Source: Sorangium cellulosum
Lineage (GTDB): Bacteria; Myxococcota_A; Polyangia; Polyangiales; Polyangiaceae
NCBI RefSeq assembly: GCF_002950945.1
Contig: NZ_CP012673.1
Coordinates: forward strand, 7,082,501 to 7,146,500
Length of the DNA: 64,000 nt
Reading direction: 5' to 3'
Shown: positions 1 through 9,071 of the stretch, one piece after another
Position numbering within the stretch: position 1 is the stretch's first letter
Layout of the letters: every line of letters starts with the position of its first letter
Program-made: the position numbers and the translations under genes
Notes under the pieces: generated by a model
Seen by the model: the letters and a program-made list of their open reading frames with translations, nothing else
Databases searched by the model: none
What the model was told of the DNA's origin: nothing

Positions 1-2351
1 AAGCTTGCGAGCACCGAATTTGGTTGCAAGGCGACAGCGGGCAGAGGTGCGGAACCAAGGGTACCACTGGTGAATTCAAAAAAGCGCTCCCATTCCTCCG
101 CAGTCGTACCACCCCCTTCGCCACGGTTACCTCGATCAAAGCACTCTTGCTTCATCCAGAAGCATGCCGCAGAGCTATTCAGGTAGCCGAGCAGTGCCAG
201 ATGCTCCTCCTCGGTCGCGCCCTCCGGCAGCTTGATGATGGGTGCGGTACGATTAAAAACCTTTCCACCCCGATCGAGAACGAAGTGATTGTGGGTGGCA
301 ACGAAGGCAAAGACGATGGAGGACGGAGAACGAAGCTTATCCTTCACGAGAACGGCGTACTCAGTCCAGTGAAAGCCACGCTGCTCGATCGTCTTACCAA
401 AATATATACCCGACCGCCGGTTTGCGCGAAACGGCCATAGATGCCGCTCAACGGAGGGCTCAAGCCGATATCTTCCGTTCGGCTCATATGAAAACACGCA
501 AGCCTTATCTTGACACGTCCAGTCGCGCACACCGTCGCCTTCGACAAACAGTCGAATGGCACAAGGCTCAATACCCCAACGACGGAGCACTCCACCATCA
601 TGAGCGGTATAAAGGTCATCCTCGCCGGTCACGGCCATCACCCCAGCTGCTGCAACAACCTCGCCCAGCCGCTTTTCCGCGCGTTCCTCTAGCAATTCCT
701 TTAGTTCGAGAGCGCCACCCCCACCAAAACTCCACGGGTGACGGGCCAGTTTCTCACGGTCAACGTCGGCCACAGAGATGTACTCGTCCTGGTAACCCAC
801 GTCTCCGTGATGCGCAACGATTGAGGACCAGACCTTACCTTCCGCAGGCATCTCAGGCGTCGTCGGCTCACCGCGGCTGCCCATAGTGACACGCACCTGC
901 GAGGCCATCGGTCGCCGCGCGCGGCCGAAGAGGATCACGGTCGGCGTCCCGTGCCCAGGGATATAAGCCCCGGAAGTGTCAATGACCTCGGCAAGATCGA
1001 CCTTGGGCAGCACTTCCGCGATCAGCGCTTTTCCGAAATCGCGCTTCATAAAAGAGTTAGACGTAATCTGCCCAGTATAAGCCCCATCGTTCCCGAGCTG
1101 GAAGATCCGCTCGGCAAACGGCACGGACAGGGCATATTTACCAGCCGCCGCAGTGTACCGCGCGCGAACCAGCTCTCGCTTCGTCGCATCCTTCTCGGAG
1201 ATGTAAGGCGGGTTCGCCACAATCACATCGAAGCGGGTCTTACCCAGCAGCCGATCCGCCTCGGGATCGAAGAACGAGAACGCCCCCCGCTCGAAGCCTG
1301 CCTGCTTGATGTCCTGCCCCTGCTGCGCCAGCACATCCCCGAACGTGGCCTGCAACTCCCTCAACCCCGCCAGCAGCGCATCGCCGACATACACCTTGAT
1401 CCCCAGCTCAGTCGGAACGTTCTCAAGTCTGGGAATCCTCGCCTTATCCAGGTAGCTCAGCAGCAGCCGGAAGCGCGCCACCGCTGCCGCATAGGGATTC
1501 AGGTCGATCCCATGCACCTGGCCCAGCGCCTTCCGCGCACTCTCTTCATACGACATGCCGGGCTCGACCCGCCGCCGCGCCTCGAATAGCCGGTCATACG
1601 CCCCCAGCAGCAGATGCCCCGACCCGCACGCCGGATCCAGCACGGTCACCGCGATCCCCCGCTCCCGGATCGCCGGATCCAGCGTATTGTCCAGAATGAA
1701 CCGCTCCACGAACTCCGGCGTCTGCAGCAGCGCATACCGCTTGCGCACGTCCTCGTTCAGGTTCTGGTACAGATCCCCCAGATACCGCGTCGACGCCCCG
1801 TCGTGCTCCTCCTCCCCCTCGGGCCGGCCGAACGAGAAGCGCAGCTTACCGCCCGCCATCGCGCGCAGTTCGTCGAGCAGATCGCCGAGCGCCCGCGACG
1901 TGGGCCCGAGCCGCCAGAGCGGCGCATGCCCCGGCCCGAACACCTCGCGCCCGCCCGGGAGCTGGGAGCTCGCGTCGAAGATGTGCAGCAGGTAATCGCG
2001 CTCGCCCAGGTACTTGAACTGCGCCCGGAACTGCGAGAGCCGGTCCGAGGCGCCGGGCCCCGCGAGGCGGTGCGGGAGGTAGCCGCGGTCCTCCAGCGTG
2101 CGGGCGAAGACGGTACAGAGCACCCAGCTCGCCGCGACCTGGTCGCAGAAGGCGTCGCGGTAGGACTCGAAGGGCTCGCCGGTGCGGCTGCTCGCGCGGT
2201 CCGCCGCGTGCGCGTCGCGCAGCGACGGCTCGACGCGCGGGTCGGCCGCGCGCGCGCGGAGGTCTTCGGCGAGGCGGCGGTGCGCCTTGGCCATAGCGCG
2301 GACAAGCGCGTCGGGGTCGGCGAGCGGCGGGAGGGAGGCAGGGGTGTTCAT
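1..2351 (-). CDS. pglX: BREX type 2 DNA adenine methyltransferase PglX, N-terminal part (runs off the window)
   Basis: This is the N-terminal 783 residues of a large SAM-dependent N6-adenine methyltransferase; the C-terminus lies beyond base 1. The reading frame is open from an ATG at 2351 down to base 1. A SAM-binding motif DPACGSGHLLLG lies near residues 235-246, and the catalytic NPPY tetrapeptide lies near residue 377, followed by an ISEKDATKR stretch. The last part in view carries a VLDRGGKVFNRTAPIIKLP segment that I recall from type 2 BREX PglX proteins. In BREX, PglX marks host DNA at a non-palindromic site and is needed for phage exclusion. The start overlaps the pglW stop (ATGA), so the two genes are translationally coupled. 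The far end is visibly less GC-rich than pglW. A type IIG restriction enzyme is the main alternative, but the pglW neighbour argues against it. Confidence 0.88.
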   Translation of the reverse strand, partial: MNTPASLPPLADPDALVRAMAKAHRRLAEDLRARAADPRVEPSLRDAHAADRASSRTGEPFESYRDAFCDQVAASWVLCTVFARTLEDRGYLPHRLAGPGASDRLSQFRAQFKYLGERDYLLHIFDASSQLPGGREVFGPGHAPLWRLGPTSRALGDLLDELRAMAGGKLRFSFGRPEGEEEHDGASTRYLGDLYQNLNEDVRKRYALLQTPEFVERFILDNTLDPAIRERGIAVTVLDPACGSGHLLLGAYDRLFEARRRVEPGMSYEESARKALGQVHGIDLNPYAAAVARFRLLLSYLDKARIPRLENVPTELGIKVYVGDALLAGLRELQATFGDVLAQQGQDIKQAGFERGAFSFFDPEADRLLGKTRFDVIVANPPYISEKDATKRELVRARYTAAAGKYALSVPFAERIFQLGNDGAYTGQITSNSFMKRDFGKALIAEVLPKVDLAEVIDTSGAYIPGHGTPTVILFGRARRPMASQVRVTMGSRGEPTTPEMPAEGKVWSSIVAHHGDVGYQDEYISVADVDREKLARHPWSFGGGGALELKELLEERAEKRLGEVVAAAGVMAVTGEDDLYTAHDGGVLRRWGIEPCAIRLFVEGDGVRDWTCQDKACVFSYEPNGRYRLEPSVERHLWPFRANRRSGIYFGKTIEQRGFHWTEYAVLVKDKLRSPSSIVFAFVATHNHFVLDRGGKVFNRTAPIIKLPEGATEEEHLALLGYLNSSAACFWMKQECFDRGNRGEGGGTTAEEWERFFEFTSGTLGSAPLPAVALQPNSVLAS

Positions 2352-5300
2352 GCGCGCTGGGCAGGGAGGCTCGTGGAGCTGATGGTGCGGCGCTCGGCAT
2401 GGCGTTCCAGCCACGCGGCGGGCACGTCGAGGATCTCGTGCGGCAGCAGGCCGGGCACGGGGACGAGGAAGGTGCCGGGCGAGGCGCCGACATGCGGGGC
2501 GACGTCGGCGGCGACCTCGACGACGGCGCCCTCGCCGGCGTACACGGGGAGGACGACGAACGTCGCGGCGCGCGCGGGCATGGACGCCGGGGCGCGGTGG
2601 CCGGCGGCGAGCTCGGCGACCGCGGAGAGCAGGTCGTAGCGCCCGAGCAGGCCGAGGCGGGTGAGCACGAGCAGGCGCGGCCAGGCGAGGACCGCCTCGA
2701 CCGTGCTCGCCGCGGCGAGGCGCATGAGCTCGAGGAGGCGCGGCCACGCCGGGCCGTCGGGGCCACGGTCGTCCGCGGCGATGGCCGGCGCGAGGCCGCT
2801 CTTGAGCTTCTTTTCCGTCGCGACGGCCTCGGCGGCGCCGATGAGCAGGGCGTCGGCGAAGCGCATGTCGCCGCCCAGACGCCGGGCCACGGCACGGGCG
2901 ACGACATCGGCGTTGGGAGCGCCGCGCGCGAGGGGGCGGCCGTCGCCGGCGCGCTCACCGCGCCAGAGGAGCACGCGGAAGGCGCCCTCACGCCGCGCGC
3001 GCTGGATCTCCTCGTCGAAGACGCGCACGGCCGTGGCGCCGGCGACGTCGCCCTCGGCGCGCTCACGGCGCGGCTGGAACGGGATCTCGGCCGCGGTCGC
3101 GGCAGGCGCCGCGACGATGGGCGGCGGCGAGGGCGCAGGCTCCGCGACCGAGCTGCTGGTCGAGCGGAGGGTGCCGAGCTCGGTCGAACCGTGGAGCAGC
3201 GTGCGCTCCCGCGGGATGAGCGCGCCCTCCTGGGCGTCGAAGCGCAGGCCGAGCTTGGCGGCGAGCGCCTCGATCAGCGTCGGATCTCTGGGGAGCTCGG
3301 CGCACTCGGGGTAGCGGGCGCGCACGCGGCGCTGGAGCTCGTCGGGATCGATCCTGCCCGCGATCGCCGCGGCGCTGAGGAGGAGCGCGCGCTCGGCGGG
3401 CAGGCCCACGGGGTAGAGCTCGCCGCGCACGGAGAGGCGCGCGCGCTCGGCGGTGGCGGCCGCGAGCGCGACGAGGGCGCGGTCCGGCAGCGCGCGGGCT
3501 TGCTCGGCGCGCGGGGCGTCGACGCGGGCCGTCTCGCCGAGCGCCTCGCGCAGGCGCGCGGCGGCCGTGGCCTCGGCCACCACGTTGCCGCCGTCGACGA
3601 GCGCGTCGGCCTCCTTGCCCAGCGCCTCGGCGAGCTCGAAGCCGCCGCGGTCCCAGGCGACGAGCGCCTCGCCCGCGCGCGGGGCGGCGGCGCCCTTGCC
3701 GACGCGGCGGAGGCGGAGGCGCGCATCATCAGGCCCGCCGAGGCGCGACGCGTCGATCTCGGTGACGGCGCGGACCAGCGCCTCCGCGGCGCACTGCGCG
3801 GCGTCCAGGGAGAGGTCCAGCTCGGGCGGGAACGCTTCCATGACCGCAGCGGCGGCGCGCCCGAGGGGAGCGACGCCCGCGCTCGCGGCGAGGGCGCCCT
3901 GGACCGCGGCAAAGACGCGCTCGAGCACGGCGAGCTCGCGCAGCTTGACCGGAGGCGCGCCGGCGGGGTTCGCCGCCTGGACCTCGCCGAGCCAGCGCTC
4001 GCGCGCCTTGCCGAGGTCGATGGAGACCAGCGCCCGTGTCTTGCCCGCGGCCTTCGCGAGCTCGAGCATCGACCCGTGGCGGGGGAAGCCGGCGACGTCC
4101 TCCAGCCCGAGGTACTGCCGCACCCGCCGCAGCGACGCGGACCCGCCCTTGCCGTGGCTCGGTGCGATGAGCTCGATGACCGCGCCGAGCGTGGTGGGCG
4201 GCCGCTCTGCGTCGACGAGGCCCTCGAGCCACGCGATGAGGTCCCTCGCGGCCTCGGGCGCGCCCTCCTTCCGCGCTCGAGCGACGAGGTTCTTCACCTG
4301 CTTCTCGGGCGCGGAGGCGACGGCGACCGAGTCGACGAGGCCGGCCTCGACGAGGCGCCGCGAGAGCGCTGGGCTCAACCGGCGCGCAGGACGGCCCGCG
4401 GAAGCGGAGCCCCGCCCCACGTCCTCCGGGCCCGTGGAAGGAGCATCCTCCCCGGTGCCCGCCGGGCCCACGGAGACGTAGCTGCCGCCCGTGTCCTCCA
4501 GGTCCTCGTCGACGCGATAGCGCGCGCCGGTGAAGCCCCGGAAGAACGGCGGCGGGACGTCGCTCACGCTGATCTCGAGGTGCTTGCGCACGAGCTCGGC
4601 GAGATCCACGAGCGAGCGCGCCGTCTTCGCCCCCACGCCGCGCACGCCGCCGAGGCGGTTGCTCGAGAGCTGCGCGAGATCGTGGAGGGAGTAGATGCCC
4701 ATGCGATCGAGCGCGTTGCGCTGGCGCGTGGAGAGGGGGAGCGCGTCGACGCGCGCCTCGGCGCCGAGGCCCGTGAGGTCGGCGGCCTGGAGCACGGGCT
4801 CGTCCGCGCCGCGGCTGTCGTGCTCCGGCACCTTGTGCAGGGCCTTGATGAAGGCGTCCCGCATGTCGTCCGCCGTCGGGAAGCGCTCGCTCGCGGTCAG
4901 CCGGAACGCGCGCTCGAAGAAGCGCACCAGTCCGTCGCGCACGTCGGCGTCGAGGCGATCGGACTCGACGCGGACGGCGGTCTGGCCGGGTCGCGCGCCT
5001 AGAAGGGGCGCCGGGCGGACGCCGGTGAACATCTCGTGGAGCGTGACCGCAGCGGCCCAGCGGTCTGCCGCGTCATCCCAGCGGCCGCGGGCAGCGAGCT
5101 CCGGGTCCTTGTAGGCCGGGGTGCCGATGGCGAGATCGTCGGCGGGGCGCTGGGAGAGCGAGAAGTCGAAGAGGAGGAGCCGCTTCTTGCCCTTCTCGGT
5201 GCCCGACGTCAGGCCGATGTTGGCGGGCTTGATATCGCGGTGCTGCACCCCCGCCTCCTCGAGGCTGCGCAGGGCCGTGAGCAGGTCCTCACCCCAGCGG

Positions 5301-7216
5301 CGCGCGTAATCGAGCGAGAGCGCGCCCTCGGCGCGGATCTCGTCGGCGAGCGTGCGCTCGCCCGCGAACTGCACGAGGAGGCAGGTGCGACCGGCGAGGG
5401 TGCGCGTGTCGACGAGGTGCGCGATGCGGTCGACGCCCGGAATGCGGCGGAGGCGCGCCAGTACCTCGCCCTCGCGGGCGATGCGCGCGTCATGCGCGTC
5501 GGAGAGCGGCACCTTGAGGGCGACCTCACCCTCGGTCGGGTGCTTCACCTTGAAGACACGCGCGGTGGCGCCGCTGCCGAGCTCGCCGAGGACCTCGAGG
5601 TCGCCGCCGAGGAGGGTGCCTTTGCCGGAGTCGAGCGGGTCGATCTCGGGCGCGGGCTGCGCCGCGACGGGCGGCGGCGCCGCGATGGGCGGCACCTCCG
5701 GCGCCGTGAGCGCTTCCTCGAGGAAGTACACGAAGTCGAGCGGCGTTGGGAAGTCGTGGACGCGCTCGGTCGGGTCGAGCGACGTGGCGCTCCGGAGGAC
5801 GAGGTCGAGGTTCTTCGCGCCCGCCGGGAACAGGTCGTCACGGACCGCGGAGATGACGAGGCCGCCGTCGCGGGCGAGGCGCTGCGCGAGCTCGGCCGAG
5901 GTCGCGGCGGGGGGCTCTTCGGCAAGGAGATAGTAGGCGAGCGCGCCGAGCGAGAAGACGTCGCTCGCGGCGGTGGCCGGCGAGCCGAGCGCGATCTCGG
6001 GCGCCTCGTAAAGGCTCGCCGAGGCGCCGGCGAGGCGTGTGAAGAGGCGGGGGCTCTCGCTGGCCGGGTCGCCTCCGGCGGCGAGCGCGAAGCGGGTGAG
6101 CTTCACCTCGAGCGCCGCCTTGCCACGGTGGACGAGGACAGCCTCCGGCGAGAGCGCGCCGTGCACGATGTCGTTGCGATGGCAGAACGCGAGCGCGTCG
6201 GCGACGCGGCGAAGAATGGCGAGCTTGTCGTCGACGACCAGGTCGGAGCGGCCATCGCTCTGGCGGTGCTCCTTGACGACGGCCTCCAGCGTCTTGCCCG
6301 GGAAGCCGCGGAAGACGAGCGCGGGACCGAGCGGGCCCCTGGGCTCGAACTGCTCGAGGGCGAGGATGTCCGGGTGGTCGCTGAGGTCGAGCAAGAGCTT
6401 CGCCTCGCGCTCGACGCGGTGGTCGAGCCGCTGCGCGAGGGCGCGGTCGCCCCGGGGCACGAGGTACGAGCGCACGCGGCAGCGGGGCCCGAGGCCGTGC
6501 GGCTCGGCCCAGTGGTCCTGGTAATCGGGCCCTTCCTCGACGAGCGCCTTGAGATCGAAGCGGCCGTCGAGCACGGTGAGGGGCTTGTCGATCTTCCCGA
6601 GCCCGAACTCGCTGCTCGTGAGCACGCGGCGGAGGGCCTTGAGCGTGTCGTGGGTGTTGGCGCGACGAGGGAGATCGTCCCGCGCCCCGGGGAACCTCGC
6701 CTGACGGAGGGCGTCGCCGAGCTCCTGCCGGCCGACGACGACGTGCGTGCGCGCGGCGTCGTGCTCCCCCAGCTTGATCCCCTCGGCGTGCGTGAGCCAG
6801 ACGAGCGACTCGAACCACAGGCCGCCGAGCCTGTCGGCGACGTCCCGCCCGAGGCGCCGCGCGACCCCCCTTACGCGGGCCATCAGGGCATTCTTCTTGG
6901 TTTCGAGCAGCGGCAGCGGGTGATCGACCACCTCGCGCCCGCGCTGGGCAGACCACGTGACGAGGTGCCGCGCGTCGCCCTCGATCACCTCGCCGCGCCA
7001 CGACTTCATCTCGACGATGTAAAGGCAGTGCGCCGTCATCGCGATGGCGTCGATCTCGTAGCGGCGCCCGTCGTCGGTCTGGAACGAGAAGAGCGCATAG
7101 CCGCCGTGCGGCCCGTAGGTGGGCAGCGCCGTGGCGAGCCAGTCGAGGCCCTCCTGCTCGTGCCGGTGCGGCGTCGTGCCGATGAGCTCGAAGTGCGAAG
7201 ATCGGATCGTTGTCAC
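2348..7216 (-). CDS. pglW: BREX type 2 Ser/Thr kinase PglW (NERD + pseudokinase + kinase)
   Basis: The product is about 1,622 residues. Near the N-terminus is a NERD nuclease-like domain with EIDAIA and VEMKSWRG, the D...ExK pattern. A degenerate kinase domain follows, with HGALSPEAV where HRDxxxxN is expected. An apparently active Hanks kinase comes next, with VALKV, HRDIKPAN and DFS replacing DFG. A helix-hairpin-helix-like segment (GVRGVGAKTARS) and a long Ala-rich C-terminus complete it. This architecture is typical of PglW, the kinase of type 2 BREX. I chose the GTG at 7216 because everything upstream in this frame is antisense-like low-complexity protein, and because GGGAGCG sits just before it. 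It follows the upstream gene by 11 bp and overlaps pglX by 4 bp, so the three form one operon. pglY, pglZ, brxD and brxHI are not in view and may lie left of base 1. Confidence 0.9.
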   Translation of the reverse strand: MTTIRSSHFELIGTTPHRHEQEGLDWLATALPTYGPHGGYALFSFQTDDGRRYEIDAIAMTAHCLYIVEMKSWRGEVIEGDARHLVTWSAQRGREVVDHPLPLLETKKNALMARVRGVARRLGRDVADRLGGLWFESLVWLTHAEGIKLGEHDAARTHVVVGRQELGDALRQARFPGARDDLPRRANTHDTLKALRRVLTSSEFGLGKIDKPLTVLDGRFDLKALVEEGPDYQDHWAEPHGLGPRCRVRSYLVPRGDRALAQRLDHRVEREAKLLLDLSDHPDILALEQFEPRGPLGPALVFRGFPGKTLEAVVKEHRQSDGRSDLVVDDKLAILRRVADALAFCHRNDIVHGALSPEAVLVHRGKAALEVKLTRFALAAGGDPASESPRLFTRLAGASASLYEAPEIALGSPATAASDVFSLGALAYYLLAEEPPAATSAELAQRLARDGGLVISAVRDDLFPAGAKNLDLVLRSATSLDPTERVHDFPTPLDFVYFLEEALTAPEVPPIAAPPPVAAQPAPEIDPLDSGKGTLLGGDLEVLGELGSGATARVFKVKHPTEGEVALKVPLSDAHDARIAREGEVLARLRRIPGVDRIAHLVDTRTLAGRTCLLVQFAGERTLADEIRAEGALSLDYARRWGEDLLTALRSLEEAGVQHRDIKPANIGLTSGTEKGKKRLLLFDFSLSQRPADDLAIGTPAYKDPELAARGRWDDAADRWAAAVTLHEMFTGVRPAPLLGARPGQTAVRVESDRLDADVRDGLVRFFERAFRLTASERFPTADDMRDAFIKALHKVPEHDSRGADEPVLQAADLTGLGAEARVDALPLSTRQRNALDRMGIYSLHDLAQLSSNRLGGVRGVGAKTARSLVDLAELVRKHLEISVSDVPPPFFRGFTGARYRVDEDLEDTGGSYVSVGPAGTGEDAPSTGPEDVGRGSASAGRPARRLSPALSRRLVEAGLVDSVAVASAPEKQVKNLVARARKEGAPEAARDLIAWLEGLVDAERPPTTLGAVIELIAPSHGKGGSASLRRVRQYLGLEDVAGFPRHGSMLELAKAAGKTRALVSIDLGKARERWLGEVQAANPAGAPPVKLRELAVLERVFAAVQGALAASAGVAPLGRAAAAVMEAFPPELDLSLDAAQCAAEALVRAVTEIDASRLGGPDDARLRLRRVGKGAAAPRAGEALVAWDRGGFELAEALGKEADALVDGGNVVAEATAAARLREALGETARVDAPRAEQARALPDRALVALAAATAERARLSVRGELYPVGLPAERALLLSAAAIAGRIDPDELQRRVRARYPECAELPRDPTLIEALAAKLGLRFDAQEGALIPRERTLLHGSTELGTLRSTSSSVAEPAPSPPPIVAAPAATAAEIPFQPRRERAEGDVAGATAVRVFDEEIQRARREGAFRVLLWRGERAGDGRPLARGAPNADVVARAVARRLGGDMRFADALLIGAAEAVATEKKLKSGLAPAIAADDRGPDGPAWPRLLELMRLAAASTVEAVLAWPRLLVLTRLGLLGRYDLLSAVAELAAGHRAPASMPARAATFVVLPVYAGEGAVVEVAADVAPHVGASPGTFLVPVPGLLPHEILDVPAAWLERHAERRTISSTSLPAQRA

Positions 7217-7227
7217 GGACGCTCCCG

Positions 7228-8016
7228 CTACGCTCCCGCGAGGTCGAGGGTCTCCTCCACACCGAGCGCCGCCGCGAGCGCCTGCGCCGCCTCGACCTCG
7301 CTGGTGTCCGCGTCCGGCGAGCGCAGGAGCAGGCGTGCCCGCGCGATGCCGAGCCGCTGCTTCTCCCGCTCGGCCCACGCTGTGGCCGTTTCGTCCGGCC
7401 GGCGAGGCGAAACGAGGAGCGGCGCGCCCTTGTCGAGCTGGAGCGCGCAGGCGATGCCGAGGATGTGCCGGCTCTCCGGCCCGTCGCCCACCGCGACCAC
7501 CTGCGTGCGCACCGAGAGCCGCTCGCCGCGCAGGAACGCGCGTGCCACCTCGGCCACGGCACGCGGCCCGACGACGACGACGTTCGTCGACGGCGAGAGG
7601 CGTTCCGGGAGGCGTGGATCCACGGCGTCCGCGCCTCCGCCGATCCCCCACGCCGCGAGGGCTTGCGCGAGCGCCTCGGCCGCGCTCGGTGGGGCGGTGC
7701 GGGCTGCGAACAGCCCCTCGATGACCTTCGCGGGCGGCCGCTCGAACCCCGTTCCCCACGGGTCGTCGTCGTACCAGCCCGGGAGGCGGAACACCGGGCC
7801 GGGGGCGAACGCTGCCGGGTAGAGCATCGCGAAGTTGCGAAGGACGAGGTCACAGCGGACCGCGGTCGGCAGGTCGCTGCCGTAGGCCCGCCATGCTGCA
7901 TCCGCATCGGCGTCCAGCACCCGGTGGTCGTTCTCCCCGTCGATAAGCCGAGCCGCCGCGAGCGCGGCTCGGTAGAAGCACATGGCCTGGTCTTGGGTCG
8001 GCAGCGCGTGGGTCAT
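7228..8016 (-). CDS. Unknown protein heading the BREX operon
   Basis: This 262-residue protein is the first gene of the pglW-pglX operon and ends 11 bp before the pglW start. I do not recognise a family. The middle has a hydrophobic strand NVVVVGPRAV followed by VVAVGDGPESRH, the look of an alpha/beta sensor or nucleotide-binding fold but without a P-loop. Trp, Pro and Gly are common in the first half (RLPGWYDDDPWGTGF). There is no signal peptide or membrane segment. The ATG at 8016 is the most likely start, since a longer frame to 8121 only adds low-complexity Pro/Arg sequence; no clear Shine-Dalgarno sequence precedes it. Position suggests an accessory or regulatory role in the BREX system, but this is inferred from context only. 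Confidence 0.65.
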   Translation of the reverse strand: MTHALPTQDQAMCFYRAALAAARLIDGENDHRVLDADADAAWRAYGSDLPTAVRCDLVLRNFAMLYPAAFAPGPVFRLPGWYDDDPWGTGFERPPAKVIEGLFAARTAPPSAAEALAQALAAWGIGGGADAVDPRLPERLSPSTNVVVVGPRAVAEVARAFLRGERLSVRTQVVAVGDGPESRHILGIACALQLDKGAPLLVSPRRPDETATAWAEREKQRLGIARARLLLRSPDADTSEVEAAQALAAALGVEETLDLAGA

Positions 8017-8348
8017 GAGGGGCAGGAGGGGGGCAGGATAGAGCGGATCCAGGGGGCGCGGAAAGAGTGTGGGCGAGCCGAGCGAGCAGGATGGGGCGTA
8101 CCGGGACCGCCCACGGGGCACGCCATGTCATCCTGGCCGCGCATGCGCTGACTCGCGCGCACGCGGACATGGTCTCCAGAATGCGGGCGGTGCGTGGAAT
8201 TACTCCCGCTGCGCGAGGTGCCCGACGGCATGGGGGAGCACGCTCTTTCCTTCGAGCGCACGAGCATGCCCTTCGACGAGCAGTGATGTCACGGTGCGAT
8301 ACACACCATGATGCACTCAAACTCCGGCCATTCGCGGAGATAAGAACG
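8017..8348. promoter_or_regulatory. Divergent intergenic region between the BREX operon and the element core
   Basis: This stretch separates minus-strand BREX genes from plus-strand element genes and must hold promoters for both. No open frame on either strand looks like protein. A short inverted repeat CTCCG...CGGAG lies near 8320-8337, just before the first micro-cassette. I see no clear -35/-10 pair. Confidence 0.4.
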
Positions 8349-8387
8349 GTGAAGGAGAACTCCGCTACACGAGATCGCACTCCATGA
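8349..8387 (+). CDS. 12-residue leader ORF of micro-cassette 1
   Basis: The GTG-started ORF reads VKENSATRDRTP and its TGA overlaps the ATG of the next small gene (ATGA at 8384-8387). The same arrangement, length and overlap recur at 19427-19465 (MKESPSTEALHP), and the flanking DNA is also similar, which is why I list so short an ORF. It may be a translated leader that couples or attenuates translation of the membrane peptide downstream. Alternatively only the AAGGAG inside it matters, but that lies too far from the next ATG to act as its ribosome binding site. Confidence 0.45.
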   Translation: MKENSATRDRTP

Positions 8388-8476
8388 GCAATTCCAAGCT
8401 TTTCATCAAGATCCTGCGCATTGCGGCGGCCGTCCTCACAATGGTCGCCCAGATCATCCTGGCCTGCATGGGCTGA
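8384..8476 (+). CDS. Small hydrophobic peptide, micro-cassette 1 (30 aa)
   Basis: The 30-residue peptide has a basic N-terminus (SNSKLFIKILR) and one membrane-spanning helix ending in ACMG. A homologue of exactly the same length lies at 19462-19554; 21 of 30 residues are identical and most changes are conservative, so the peptide itself is under selection. It overlaps the 12-residue leader ORF by 4 bp and is followed by a second small hydrophobic protein. I recognise no family. Small single-pass peptides like this can be toxins, holin-like proteins or membrane-complex subunits; the sequence does not decide among these. Confidence 0.65.
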   Translation: MSNSKLFIKILRIAAAVLTMVAQIILACMG

Positions 8477-8577
8477 TCGCCCAGGCGATGCCTGCCCACC
8501 GTGACCTTCGCTTGGGTCGCCCGCATCGATCCCCGTCCACCTCGAACCGCGCCGTCAACAGCGCTCAGGAGAAATCC

Positions 8578-8724
8578 ATGTCCGAGATCACCGAGAACAC
8601 TCCCTCCCCTGTCCCCTACGTCCTCCGCGTGTTCACGAACGAGGCCGTGAAGAAGGGCGCCGCCGCCGCGGTCGCCGGCCTCTTGGTCGCGGCCGTGTCG
8701 GAAGCGATCTGGCCGTCGCGGTGA
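8578..8724 (+). CDS. Small membrane protein, micro-cassette 1 (48 aa)
   Basis: The 48-residue protein has a polar N-terminus, a VPYVLRVFTNEAVKKG segment and a C-terminal hydrophobic helix (AAVAGLLVAAVSEAIWP). The last 35 residues match the small protein at 19653-19811 at about 26 positions. An AGGAG sequence sits 9 bases before the ATG. Its TGA overlaps the GTG of the next gene (GTGA), so it is coupled to the 116-residue protein and then RadC. The lysine pair before the helix and the tryptophan near its end suggest a single pass with the N-terminus inside. Function is unknown. Confidence 0.68.
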   Translation: MSEITENTPSPVPYVLRVFTNEAVKKGAAAAVAGLLVAAVSEAIWPSR

Positions 8725-9071
8725 GCGAGCTGATCGGCGAGGCCCTGCTGGAACTGCTCCGGCAGGGTCTGCCCCGGCGCATGCCCACGGCCGCGGAGAT
8801 GCTCGACTGGCTCCGGGAGGCGGCTACCCCGCCCCCGGGCGTCGAGCTCTTCAGCGCCGACGGCGCGGCGTTCACCGGCATTGTGATCGTCGACCGGAAC
8901 CGGCCGATCTTCATGCTCGCCGCACGGCAGGGCCCGGCGCCGCGCATCCACATGGGTCCGTCCGCGCCGCCCAGCGCTCCGCGCTACGGCTCGCCGTACG
9001 GCCAGCGGTTGCTGTTCGACGAAGATGACGAGCCCTACTGGCGGGACGGCCATGCGGGCTGGCCGCGGTGA
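8721..9071 (+). CDS. Unknown 116-residue protein upstream of radC
   Basis: This GTG-started ORF overlaps the stop of the preceding membrane peptide by 4 bp, and its 3' end overlaps the radC start by about 20 bp, so it sits in one tightly packed operon. The protein has a helical N-terminus (LIGEALLELLRQGL), a central segment with FTGIVIVDRNRPIFML, and a Pro/Gly/Tyr-rich tail with an acidic end (DEDDEPYW). There is no signal peptide or membrane segment and I recognise no family. The second micro-cassette near 19.5 kb has no copy of this gene. Confidence 0.65.
   Translation: MSELIGEALLELLRQGLPRRMPTAAEMLDWLREAATPPPGVELFSADGAAFTGIVIVDRNRPIFMLAARQGPAPRIHMGPSAPPSAPRYGSPYGQRLLFDEDDEPYWRDGHAGWPR

Noticed and set aside
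2399..7822. Very long plus-strand open frames (867 and 928 codons) opposite pglW
   Set aside because: They are antisense to pglW, rich in Arg, Glu, Asp and Gly from GC-skewed codon shadows, with no motif or ribosome binding site.
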